Below are positions 1 to 6,961 of a DNA stretch of 9,515 nt, piece by piece. Source of the stretch: an uncultured Alphaproteobacteria bacterium (GTDB lineage Bacteria > Pseudomonadota > Alphaproteobacteria > UBA7985 > CAJQQZ01); contig CAJQQJ010000195.1 in the NCBI GenBank assembly GCA_905480445.1, positions 1-9,515 on the forward strand, read 5' to 3'. A model generated the notes under the pieces. That model ran no database searches. It was not told where the DNA came from and saw nothing but the letters and a program-made list of their open reading frames with translations. Both the position numbers and the translations under genes were made by a program. The stretch's first letter is position 1. Every line of letters starts with the position of its first letter.

Positions 1-96
1 TCTATTCTTTCCTTTTCTTTGGCATTTCTCTCCTCGCTCTATCCCGCATGGAAAGCCGCTAACACTGACCCAATAGAAGCTCTGAGGTATGAATGA
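1..96 (+). CDS. C-terminal end of an FtsX-family ABC permease (LolC/LolE-like), partial
   Basis: Frame 1 is open from the window edge for 31 codons to a TGA at 94-96. The visible tail is a hydrophobic stretch followed by SSLYPAWKAANTDP and ends IEALRYE. This is the usual end of FtsX/MacB-type permeases: the last membrane helix, then a short cytoplasmic tail. It closely resembles the end of the next gene (LYPAWRAARLDPVEVLRYS), and the ALRYE ending recalls E. coli LolC. It is therefore probably a second lipoprotein-releasing permease in tandem, and its stop overlaps the next start by ATGA, suggesting translational coupling. Only the tail is visible, so I cannot exclude a related MacB-type permease or a decayed copy. 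Confidence 0.75.
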   Translation, partial: SILSFSLAFLSSLYPAWKAANTDPIEALRYE

Positions 97-1334
97 TGCC
101 TTTTCTTGAGCGGCTATTGGCTTGGCGCTATCTTCGAACCAGAAGGCAAGAAGGGTTGATTTCCGCCGTTACTCTGTTCTCGTTCTTGGGCATTGTGCTT
201 GGAGTTGGAACGCTCATAGTGGTGATGGCTGTCATGACTGGCTTTAGAGAACGGTTAGTCGATCAGATCGTAGCGTTCAGTGGACATATCGTTGTGGAAA
301 GCAAAAAAGGCTTTTCAGACGAGGAAGTGATGAAACTCAGTGAGTTAATAGAAAGCTTCCCCACTGTTGAGCGCGTTACGCCGCTTCTAGAAGAACAGGT
401 TATGTTGACGGCCAGAGGGAACGCACAAGCGGCGCTTGTTAGGGGAGCTGATCCTTCTAAGTTAGCCAAGGAATTGGGATTGGCGCAGTCCCTTATCGCA
501 GGCAGTTTTTCTGATCTCAAGAAGTGGGAAGTCGTGTTGCCGCTGCGTGTAGCGCAACGGTTGAATGTGACGATTGGCAACGAAGTTGAGCTGGTCTCAG
601 CCAAAGGTATGTTCACGGCTTTTGGATGGGTGCCACGCATCCGCAATTTCACTATTGTTGGCTTGATGCAAACGCGCCGGGATAAAGGCTACGTCTACAT
701 GCCCTTGGAAGCCGCACAGATTTTTTTCCAACAAAAGAACAGCCTTTCAGGCCTGGAAGTGCGGGTGAATGAGGCTAATGCCATCGACGCAATGGCTGAA
801 AAACTGACGTCCATGCTAGGTGATAACGAAGGAACCAAAGTTCTAAGCTGGAGAGATCTTAATCCAACTTTTGTCTCTGCGTTGGAGGTCGAAAGGGCTG
901 TAATGTTCTTTATTTTGCTTTTGATCGTTCTTGTGGCTGCCTTCAACATCATTTCCGGTCAGATTTTGTTAGTAAGAGACAAGACCAAAGGGATCGCAAT
1001 CCTGCGCACAATGGGCATGCAGAGCGGGTCGGTTTTGCGAATTTTCCTTTTGTCGGGAGGAGTGGTTGGCGTCGTTGGTACTTTATTTGGGGCAGGCTTA
1101 GGTTTGATGATTGCGACTAATCTAGCCGGTTGGGCGAACAGTCTTAGCTTGTTGGTCGACGAAAGTGGACTACGAGCACAGCTTTTCTATCTATCTTCTC
1201 TTGAGGCAGTAGTCGTCTCAAACCACGTGATGATGATTGTTGGCCTCTCACTTCTGGTGACAGTCTTAGCCACCCTCTATCCGGCTTGGCGAGCGGCGCG
1301 TCTCGATCCAGTCGAAGTTCTGCGTTACAGCTAG
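93..1334 (+). CDS. lolC: Lipoprotein-releasing system transmembrane permease, LolC/LolE (LolF) type
   Basis: This is the inner-membrane permease that, with LolD, extracts outer-membrane-destined lipoproteins and passes them to periplasmic LolA. The 413 residues fit the family length and layout. An N-terminal cytoplasmic segment contains AWRYLRTRR (9-18). The first membrane helix is at about 22-50, a large periplasmic domain covers about 51-265, and three further helices lie at about 269-295, 315-343 and 377-397. The cytoplasmic loop around 294-317 (VRDKTKGIAILRTMGMQ) matches the conserved coupling segment that contacts the ATPase. There are two adjacent ATG codons, at 93 and 96. GAGG at 84-87 lies 5 and 8 bases from them, so the second may be the true start. 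The C-to-E subtype cannot be fixed; outside gammaproteobacteria a single hybrid LolF is common. lolD follows after 8 bases. Confidence 0.92.
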   Translation: MMPFLERLLAWRYLRTRRQEGLISAVTLFSFLGIVLGVGTLIVVMAVMTGFRERLVDQIVAFSGHIVVESKKGFSDEEVMKLSELIESFPTVERVTPLLEEQVMLTARGNAQAALVRGADPSKLAKELGLAQSLIAGSFSDLKKWEVVLPLRVAQRLNVTIGNEVELVSAKGMFTAFGWVPRIRNFTIVGLMQTRRDKGYVYMPLEAAQIFFQQKNSLSGLEVRVNEANAIDAMAEKLTSMLGDNEGTKVLSWRDLNPTFVSALEVERAVMFFILLLIVLVAAFNIISGQILLVRDKTKGIAILRTMGMQSGSVLRIFLLSGGVVGVVGTLFGAGLGLMIATNLAGWANSLSLLVDESGLRAQLFYLSSLEAVVVSNHVMMIVGLSLLVTVLATLYPAWRAARLDPVEVLRYS

Positions 1335-1342
1335 GTTTATTG

Positions 1343-2026
1343 ATGAGTACGGTATTAGAATTAAACAAGATCCATAAGTCTTTTGAACAAGCGGGCGAAA
1401 AGCTTGAGGTTCTCAAAGGCTGTGATTTGTCGATTGCGGCTGGGGAAATGGTGGCTTTAGTCGGGCCTTCAGGATCCGGCAAATCAACGCTCATGCACAT
1501 AGCGGGTTTGTTGGAAAGCCCGACCAATGGACAGATCTCAATTGAGGGCCAAGATGCTTCAAGTTTGAATGACAAAAAGCGCACTAAGCTCCGAAGCCAA
1601 ACAATTGGCTTTGTTTATCAGTATCACCATCTTTTGCCGGAGTTCTCAGCACTGGAGAACGTTATTCTGCCCCAGTTGATAAACGGGAAAAGCAAAAATG
1701 AAGCCAAAGAGCGAGCAGAAACCTTACTTGATCAAGTGGGGCTGGCGTCGAGGATGACCCATAGACCGGCAAGACTGTCAGGTGGTGAACAGCAAAGGGT
1801 AGCGGTCGCACGTGCCTTGGCGAATGAGCCAGCTTTGTTGTTGGCAGATGAGCCGACAGGAAACCTAGACCCTGATACCTCAGAGATGGTTTTTGCAATG
1901 TTAGTCGAGCTGACGAAAAAGCATGAGTTGGCGGCTTTGATCGCGACCCATAACCATGCTTTGGCCAAACGGATGGACCGTGTCATTGAACTGGGTAGTG
2001 GCCTTATCGTAGAAAAGGAGAAGTGA
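1343..2026 (+). CDS. lolD: Lipoprotein-releasing system ATP-binding protein LolD
   Basis: This is the cytoplasmic ABC ATPase that powers lipoprotein release by the LolC/E-type permease encoded just upstream. In 227 residues all nucleotide-binding motifs are intact: Walker A GPSGSGKST (41-49), Q-loop glutamine 93 in FVYQYHHLLPEFSALENV, signature LSGGEQQR (145-152), Walker B LLLADE (165-170) followed by PTGNLD, and H-loop His203 in ATHNH. The YHHLLPEF segment after the Q-loop is characteristic of LolD rather than of other MacB/FtsE-group ATPases. I chose the ATG at 1343 because it begins the typical LolD N-terminus (STVLELNKIHKSF) and lies 8 bases after the permease stop, with AGG at 1333-1335. 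An open frame reaches upstream to 1286, but that part overlaps the permease and does not resemble LolD. Confidence 0.96.
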   Translation: MSTVLELNKIHKSFEQAGEKLEVLKGCDLSIAAGEMVALVGPSGSGKSTLMHIAGLLESPTNGQISIEGQDASSLNDKKRTKLRSQTIGFVYQYHHLLPEFSALENVILPQLINGKSKNEAKERAETLLDQVGLASRMTHRPARLSGGEQQRVAVARALANEPALLLADEPTGNLDPDTSEMVFAMLVELTKKHELAALIATHNHALAKRMDRVIELGSGLIVEKEK

Positions 2027-2029
2027 GCC

Positions 2030-2470
2030 ATGTCAATTACTGTGCGGCAGGTAAAACAATCAGATCACAAGCAGTGGTTGGCTCTGTGGAATGCTTACCT
2101 TGTTTTCTATGAAACTGAGCTGCCAGAAGAGGTTACTTCGGCCACATGGCAAAAGATTAACGCTACTGACGGCGGCATAGAGTGTTTGGTTGTTGAAGAT
2201 GAAGATGGCGCCTTGTTGGGGATGACACAGTTTCTCTACCATCTTACTTCTTGGTCTACTGAACCTCGCTGTTATTTACACGATCTTTACACTGTACCTG
2301 AAAGCAGAGGGCAGGGCGTTGCCAGAGCTTTGATCAAAGCCGTTGAGGACGACGCCAAAAAAGAAGGTGCTTGCGAGGTTTATTGGATGACACAAGAGTT
2401 CAATGAAACCGCACGTAAGCTCTATGATAAAGTCGCAACCAAATCGCCCTTTATTGAGTATGTGATCTGA
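2030..2470 (+). CDS. GNAT-family N-acetyltransferase
   Basis: This is a 146-residue protein with the single-domain GNAT fold, predicted to transfer an acetyl group from acetyl-CoA to an amine; the acceptor is unknown. The acetyl-CoA binding motif A is clear: beta strand YLHDLYTVPE (82-91), then the R/Q-x-x-G-x-G/A loop at about 93-98 (RGQGVA), then a helix (RALIKAVEDDAKKEG). Motif B follows as YWMTQEFNETARKLYDKVA (118-136), with Tyr132 at the usual position of the catalytic or CoA-stabilising tyrosine. The ATG at 2030 is well supported: AAGGAG at 2015-2020 lies 9 bases upstream, and the lolD stop is 3 bases before. It is thus probably co-transcribed with lolD. Nothing ties it to lipoprotein sorting or replication; RimI-like protein acetylation or small-molecule detoxification are both possible. 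Confidence 0.9.
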   Translation: MSITVRQVKQSDHKQWLALWNAYLVFYETELPEEVTSATWQKINATDGGIECLVVEDEDGALLGMTQFLYHLTSWSTEPRCYLHDLYTVPESRGQGVARALIKAVEDDAKKEGACEVYWMTQEFNETARKLYDKVATKSPFIEYVI

Positions 2471-2514
2471 TTTCAGACTCGCAGATAACGGCGAATCCTG
2501 CTCTATTGTAGGCT

Positions 2515-5500
2515 ATGGTTCATTCTGATTTTGTACATCTGCGCGTCCGTTCGGCTTACTCCCTTTCAGAAGGGGCGTTGAAAGTTGGCGAACTCGTAGA
2601 ACTTACCACTAAATACAAGATGCCTGCGGTTGCGGTTACAGACCGCAACAATCTTTTTGGTGCTCTTGAGTTTGCTGTCACAGCCTCCGGAGCAGGTGTT
2701 CAGCCTATTGTCGGTACAGTTTTGAGCATTAGGCGGGATGAAAAGTCACAAAATGGGCAGAGCTACGCGCCAGACGAATTGCTTTTGCTGGCCCAGAACA
2801 GGCTGGGTTATCTAAATCTCATGGATTTGGTGACAACTGCTTTTCTAGAGGGTGACGCCAGTGAGGACGCTCAAATATCCTTTGAAAAACTCTCTGCCCA
2901 CAGTGAAGGCCTGATCGCTTTCGTTGGTGGGCCTAACCATTCGTTAGGCCGCTTGTTGTTCGATGGTCAGGACGAAGCTGCTCTAGCTGATCTGGAACGT
3001 CACAAGGTTCTGTTTAGCGACCGACTTTACATGGAAGTCATGCGCCACGAAAGTTCAAAAGAGCTGGCGATTGAAGAGAGGGTTATTGAGCTTGCCTATC
3101 AGCACGACATTCCTTTGGTGGCGACCAATGATGTGCATTTCAAAGACGCAGGCATGTACGAGGCGCATGATGTTCTTTTGTGCATCGCACAAGGCACGAC
3201 TGTATCCGATGAGAAACGCCGTCGCTTAACACCTGAGCATGGATTTAAGTCAGCAAGAGATATGCAGTCTTTGTTTGCTGATTTGCCTGAAGCCGTTGCT
3301 AACACCATGATTGTTGCGCAGCGTTGCGCCTTCATGCCAGAAACTCATCCGCCCATCCTGCCAGCCTTCGACAGTTCTGAAGGTCGGAGTGAAGCAGAAG
3401 AGCTGAGAGCGCAAGCAATAGAAGGGCTAGAGGCTCGGTTCAGAACTTCTGTTTGGACAGAGGGATTGAGTGACAGTGAGCGCGAAGAAATCGCAATACC
3501 CTACCGTGAGAGGCTCGATTTTGAGCTGAAGGTCATCGAGGACATGGGCTTTCCCGGTTACTTCTTGATTGTTGCGGATTTCATTTATTGGTCTAAATCC
3601 AATGGTATTCCGGTGGGGCCAGGCCGTGGTTCTGGTGCTGGTTCGGTTGTCGCCTGGGCACTGACAATTACTGATTTGGATCCACTTCGGTTTGGATTGC
3701 TGTTTGAGCGCTTTCTAAATCCAGAACGTGTATCAATGCCCGACTTTGATATCGACTTTTGTCAGGATCGACGTGACGAAGTCATTCGCTACGTTCGTGA
3801 CAAATATGGTGCCGATAGGGTCGCGCAGATCATTACCTTTGGTAAGCTGCAAGCTCGTGCTGCTTTGCGAGATGTTGGCCGTGTGCTGCAGATGCCTTAC
3901 GGCCAGATTGATCGTATCTCCAAAATGGTGCCGAACAACCCGGCAAAACCAACGCCGCTCTATGTGGCTGTTGAAAGCGAGGAGGGCTTGAGAAACCTGC
4001 GGCAACAGGATCCACAGGTTCGCCGCTTGATCGATATAGCTATGAAGCTAGAGGGACTGTACCGACATGCCTCTACCCACGCCGCTGGTGTGGTTATCGG
4101 TGACAGGCCGCTGAAAGAGCTTGTCGCTCTCTACCGTGATCCTCGCTCTGATATGCCAGCCACTCAGTTTAATATGAAATGGGTTGAGCCAGCAGGCTTG
4201 GTAAAGTTCGACTTTTTGGGATTGAAGACACTCACTGTTCTGGCAAAGGCCAAAGAGCATATCGAGAGGAACGGTGGGTCGATTGATTTAGAAAATCTAC
4301 CGCTTGATGACACTGGAACCTTTGACATGCTGTCTAGGGGCGATGCGGTTGGAGTGTTCCAGCTGGAATCCTCGGGCATGAGAGATGTGTTAAAGAATCT
4401 GAAGCCCGACCGCTTCGAAGACATTATCGCGGTGGTCGCGCTCTACCGTCCTGGTCCGATGGATAACATTCCGGCCTTCATTCGACGCAAGCATGGTGAA
4501 GAGGAAGTTGACTGCCTGCATGAATTGCTAGAGCCGATCTTGCTAGAAACCTATGGCATCATGATTTACCAGGAACAGGTGATGCAATCCGCTCAGTTGC
4601 TGGCAGGATACAGCCTAGGCGGTGCAGATTTGTTGCGCCGTGCCATGGGTAAGAAGATCCAGTCCGAGATGGACGCACAACAGGCGATCTTTGTTAAAGG
4701 ATCGGTTGAAAACGGGGTTGATGGTAAAAAGGCAGCCCAGATCTTTAAGCAAGTCGAAAAATTTGCGGGCTATGGTTTTAACAAATCACATGCTGCCGCA
4801 TATGCGTTGGTTGCTTATCAAACAGCCTACCTAAAACATAACTATCCCGTTGAATTCATGGCCGCGTCCATGACCTACGATATGAACAACACCGACAAGT
4901 TGGCTGGTTTCAAGCAAGAGCTTGAGAGATTGAGAATCGATCTCTTGCCACCGTCTATCAATAACTCTCTTCCAGAATTTTCTGTGGAAGTGAGAGAAGA
5001 TGGCACTAAGGCCGTTCGTTATGCACTTTCAGCGATCAAGAACGTTGGCGGCGCTGCCATGCTCGGGCTGGTTAATGAGCGGTTAGAAAATGGCCCGTTC
5101 AAATCCATATCGGACTTTACATTCCGGTTAGATCCACGCTCGATAAATAAAAGATTGCTGGAAAACCTTATCCGTTCTGGTTCTTTGGACTGTGTGAACG
5201 GCAATCGCAGAATGTTGATCGGGAACTTAGAAGAGATCCTGAAGCATGCCGCCGCTGCGGCTAGCGAGAAGGCTTCAGGTCAGATTGGCTTGTTTGGCGA
5301 CGTAATGGCGCCGGAGACACAAGACATTCCACTCAACCCGATTGATGACTGGTCTTCAATTGACCGGTTGCGGCAAGAGTTTGAAGCGGTTGGTTTCTAT
5401 CTAACTGGCCATCCGTTGGCAGATTATGAGGCTAGTCTCAAAAAGCTAAAGATTACGACTTCTCAAGAACTGATGGAGAAAGGTATCAGTGTCGCGCGCG

Positions 5501-5976
5501 TAAAGCTCGCCGGTTTGGTGATGAACAAACAAGAGAGAACATCAGCTAAAGGCAATCGTTTTGCCTTTGTGCAACTCTCTGATACTTCAGGTGTTTACGA
5601 GGTGGCTTTGTTCTCTGACGCTCTATCTTCCAGTCGTGAATTCCTGGAGACTGGGACAGCGGTTCTGATAACCGGGGACTTCCGCGTGGACGACGAGGGC
5701 GGTGGCCGACTGACCGCTCAAAAAGTTGAACCCTTGGAACCAATCGTAGCACAGGCTGCAATGGGGCTGAGGATCTTCGTGGAAAAACCAGAAATCCTAC
5801 CGCAACTCAAATCTGTTATCGAACAAGGTGGTCGCGGAAGAGGGCGAGTGTCGCTCGTGCTGACGCTCAACGAGGATGATGAAGCCGAGATCAATCTACC
5901 CGAAACCTATCAATTGAACACGGCTATACGTGCGGCGGTCAAATCGCTGCCAGGAATACAGGTTCAAGATATCTAG
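2515..5976 (+). CDS. dnaE: DNA polymerase III subunit alpha (replicative DnaE1)
   Basis: This is the catalytic subunit of the replicative polymerase holoenzyme. Its 1153 residues match the DnaE1 length, and the domain order is standard. The N-terminal PHP domain spans about 6-275. The palm carries GPGRGSGAGS (368-377) and the metal-binding PDFDIDF with Asp410 and Asp412; the third catalytic Asp566 lies in KFDFLGL. These correspond to E. coli D401, D403 and D555. A helix-hairpin-helix occurs near 838-870 (AIKNVGG). The clamp-binding motif QIGLF is at 923-927, and an OB fold lies at about 996-1065. The PHP metal site looks degenerate (R10 and R12 replace the HxH histidines), so proofreading should come from a separate DnaQ. 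The ATG at 2515 gives a normal N-terminus, but its ribosome binding site is weak (TAGG at 2509-2512). It follows the GNAT gene by 44 bases that contain no feature I recognise. Confidence 0.97.
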   Translation: MVHSDFVHLRVRSAYSLSEGALKVGELVELTTKYKMPAVAVTDRNNLFGALEFAVTASGAGVQPIVGTVLSIRRDEKSQNGQSYAPDELLLLAQNRLGYLNLMDLVTTAFLEGDASEDAQISFEKLSAHSEGLIAFVGGPNHSLGRLLFDGQDEAALADLERHKVLFSDRLYMEVMRHESSKELAIEERVIELAYQHDIPLVATNDVHFKDAGMYEAHDVLLCIAQGTTVSDEKRRRLTPEHGFKSARDMQSLFADLPEAVANTMIVAQRCAFMPETHPPILPAFDSSEGRSEAEELRAQAIEGLEARFRTSVWTEGLSDSEREEIAIPYRERLDFELKVIEDMGFPGYFLIVADFIYWSKSNGIPVGPGRGSGAGSVVAWALTITDLDPLRFGLLFERFLNPERVSMPDFDIDFCQDRRDEVIRYVRDKYGADRVAQIITFGKLQARAALRDVGRVLQMPYGQIDRISKMVPNNPAKPTPLYVAVESEEGLRNLRQQDPQVRRLIDIAMKLEGLYRHASTHAAGVVIGDRPLKELVALYRDPRSDMPATQFNMKWVEPAGLVKFDFLGLKTLTVLAKAKEHIERNGGSIDLENLPLDDTGTFDMLSRGDAVGVFQLESSGMRDVLKNLKPDRFEDIIAVVALYRPGPMDNIPAFIRRKHGEEEVDCLHELLEPILLETYGIMIYQEQVMQSAQLLAGYSLGGADLLRRAMGKKIQSEMDAQQAIFVKGSVENGVDGKKAAQIFKQVEKFAGYGFNKSHAAAYALVAYQTAYLKHNYPVEFMAASMTYDMNNTDKLAGFKQELERLRIDLLPPSINNSLPEFSVEVREDGTKAVRYALSAIKNVGGAAMLGLVNERLENGPFKSISDFTFRLDPRSINKRLLENLIRSGSLDCVNGNRRMLIGNLEEILKHAAAAASEKASGQIGLFGDVMAPETQDIPLNPIDDWSSIDRLRQEFEAVGFYLTGHPLADYEASLKKLKITTSQELMEKGISVARVKLAGLVMNKQERTSAKGNRFAFVQLSDTSGVYEVALFSDALSSSREFLETGTAVLITGDFRVDDEGGGRLTAQKVEPLEPIVAQAAMGLRIFVEKPEILPQLKSVIEQGGRGRGRVSLVLTLNEDDEAEINLPETYQLNTAIRAAVKSLPGIQVQDI

Positions 5977-5979
5977 GTT

Positions 5980-6768
5980 TTAAGTATCACTTAGCTCTAA
6001 CACCGTCGTGCGGATCATTACGCGGCGTTCTCCAATGAAATCGTTGATCGGGTAATGGAGTGTAAAGCGATTGTCCCACAAAATGACGCCGCTTTGACGC
6101 CATTTGAACCGGCAAGTGAACTCGTGTTGTTCCATTAGGCCATAGAGATAGCTCAGCAACGGTTGGCTCTCTTCTGCTGTCATTCCTTCGAAACGAGTCA
6201 CAAACATTCGGTTAAGATAGATGCCCTCTCGGCCTGTAGTTGGGTGCATTCTAACAACAGGATGGTTAGCTAAAAATGGTTCTGTCTCTTCGCCACTGGG
6301 ACCGTAGTAAGAATGGACCGCATTCAGCTTTCTCAACTGCTCCTGCATGCCAGTCGAAAGCGATTCAAAGGCTGCAATCGTGCTTGCAAAGGCCGTGTCT
6401 CCACCAGTTTCAGGCAAAATCTTCCCATGAAGAATTGAGACGTAGCCGTTTGGTTTCAGCCAAGTAACATCAGCATGCCAACTTGCGCCGCCGAACATGA
6501 TAGTTTGATCCGGTTCACGGCGTAATTCAAGGACGTCTGGGCAGTCATCAAAACCATTGTTTACTAAAGGGTGCAAAAAGGGTGGCCCGAAACGACGCCC
6601 AAGAGCAGAGAGCTGATACCGATCAAGATCTTGGTCCTCGACGAAGACAACAAGATGCTCGTTCAAGCATTTTTTCAGAACAGAGATATCCTCTGTTGAA
6701 GGTGCGGCAAGATCAATGTCAGCCAGTGTTGCGCCAAGAGATCCTGTTAGTTTTGTGATGCTTGTCAT
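5980..6768 (-). CDS. TauD/TfdA-family Fe(II)/2-oxoglutarate-dependent dioxygenase
   Basis: This is a 262-residue cytoplasmic dioxygenase that should couple oxidative decarboxylation of 2-oxoglutarate to hydroxylation of a substrate, often releasing sulfite or an amine. The iron facial triad is present: His98 and Asp100 in SWHADVTW, and His238 in LWDNRFTLHYPINDF. TGGDT (121-125) and Arg249 match the 2-oxoglutarate contacts of E. coli TauD. His66 (LHPL) and Arg253 (RRVMIRTT) align with the TauD residues that hold the taurine sulfonate (H70, R270, from memory), so an anionic substrate is plausible. It is about 20 residues shorter than TauD, mostly in the segment between AVHSYYG and HPVVRMHP (about 150-176), which lies near the active-site lid. 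Taurine itself is therefore uncertain. The gene is divergent from the Rieske operon and its stop is 3 bases from the dnaE stop. No strong Shine-Dalgarno sequence precedes the ATG. Confidence 0.92.
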   Translation of the reverse strand: MTSITKLTGSLGATLADIDLAAPSTEDISVLKKCLNEHLVVFVEDQDLDRYQLSALGRRFGPPFLHPLVNNGFDDCPDVLELRREPDQTIMFGGASWHADVTWLKPNGYVSILHGKILPETGGDTAFASTIAAFESLSTGMQEQLRKLNAVHSYYGPSGEETEPFLANHPVVRMHPTTGREGIYLNRMFVTRFEGMTAEESQPLLSYLYGLMEQHEFTCRFKWRQSGVILWDNRFTLHYPINDFIGERRVMIRTTVLELSDT

Positions 6769-6836
6769 TGTTCAAAATAGGTTTTCAGTTTGGGTTTTGG
6801 ATGCGAGTGGTGGAACAAAATATCAACTGTTCAAAA
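6769..6836. repeat. Repeated TGTTCAAAA 9-mer with an inverted half-copy; candidate operator
   Basis: TGTTCAAAA occurs exactly at 6769-6777 and 6828-6836. GAACA at 6813-6817 forms an inverted pair with the second copy, GAACA-N10-TGTTC (6813-6832). The second copy abuts the TTGACA hexamer at 6838-6843, where a bound regulator could act on the Rieske promoter. The first copy lies directly against the start codon of the minus-strand dioxygenase. This could be a transcription-factor site, but the flanks are A+T-rich and chance is possible. Confidence 0.3.
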
Positions 6837-6895
6837 ATTGACATATCCTTTGTCGCAACTCGGAAAGATTGCTTGAAAGGAGTGAAGCAAAGAAA

Positions 6896-6961
6896 ATGAA
6901 AGAGTGCAAGAAAGACAAGGCACTGGTCGTCTTTTTGCTGATTATTAGGAAGCTGATATGA
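6896..6961 (+). CDS. Possible 21-codon leader ORF overlapping the Rieske start
   Basis: An ATG at 6896 opens a 21-codon frame whose TGA (6959-6961) overlaps the Rieske ATG (6958-6960) as ATGA, the classic coupling arrangement. The peptide would be basic at the start (MKECKKDK) and hydrophobic in the middle (ALVVFLLII), ending RKLI. A strong AAGGAG lies at 6877-6882, but 13 bases from the ATG, longer than ideal. The Rieske gene has its own AGGA at 6947-6950, so the ORF is not needed to explain its translation. It may be chance or a short regulatory leader peptide. Confidence 0.22.
   Translation: MKECKKDKALVVFLLIIRKLI
6906..6938 (+). other. Bulged RNA hairpin upstream of the Rieske ribosome binding site
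   Basis: In the transcript, GCAA (6906-6909) and AAAGAC (6911-6916) can pair with GTCTTT (6929-6934) and TTGC (6935-6938). This gives a 10-base-pair stem with one bulged G (6910) and a 12-base loop. It ends 8 bases before the AGGA of the Rieske gene and lies wholly inside the possible leader ORF. There is no U-tract after it, so it does not look like a simple intrinsic terminator. Mostly A-U pairs make it only moderately stable. Confidence 0.35.

Larger units (their letters stand above)
6769..6957. promoter_or_regulatory. Divergent intergenic control region between the TauD-like and Rieske genes
   Basis: This 189-base A+T-rich stretch must hold the promoters of both divergent transcription units. 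It contains TGTTCAAAA twice (6769-6777 and 6828-6836), with an inverted GAACA at 6813-6817. A TTGACA at 6838-6843 looks like a plus-strand -35 box, but no good -10 follows at 16-19 bases. The segment 6861-6920 is purine-rich on the plus strand. The Rieske ribosome binding site is AGGA at 6947-6950, 7 bases before the ATG. No regulator gene is seen in the window. The region's role is inferred from gene orientation; exact promoters could not be placed. Confidence 0.6.

Noticed and set aside
1286..1342. Longer LolD start at 1286.
   Set aside because: The extra 19 residues are the permease C-terminus read in another frame, unlike LolD N-termini; the ATG at 1343 fits the family.
1144..1584. 146-codon minus-strand open frame across the permease-lolD junction.
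   Set aside because: Both genes beneath it are clearly real on the plus strand; the antisense product shows no domain.
2465..2514. Short inverted repeats (TCTGA-N2-TCAGA; ATCTG and CAGAT) around the GNAT-dnaE gap as a terminator.
   Set aside because: Five-base arms with a two-base loop cannot form a proper hairpin, and no T-run follows; the gap is only 44 bases within a co-directional run.
6276..6467. 63-codon plus-strand open frame inside the TauD-like gene.
   Set aside because: It is antisense to conserved TauD motifs, including the HxD region, with no ribosome binding site or domain of its own.
6838..6870. TTGACA at 6838-6843 as a sigma-70 promoter for the Rieske operon.
   Set aside because: No hexamer resembling TATAAT lies 16-19 bases downstream; the nearest candidates match at only about three positions, so it is kept only as a note in the control region.
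6924..6940. Possible sigma-54 promoter: GG at 6925-6926, 10 bases, GC at 6937-6938 with TTGCT.
   Set aside because: The CAC part of the -24 element is missing, and transcription would start near 6950, inside the Rieske ribosome binding site, leaving almost no leader.
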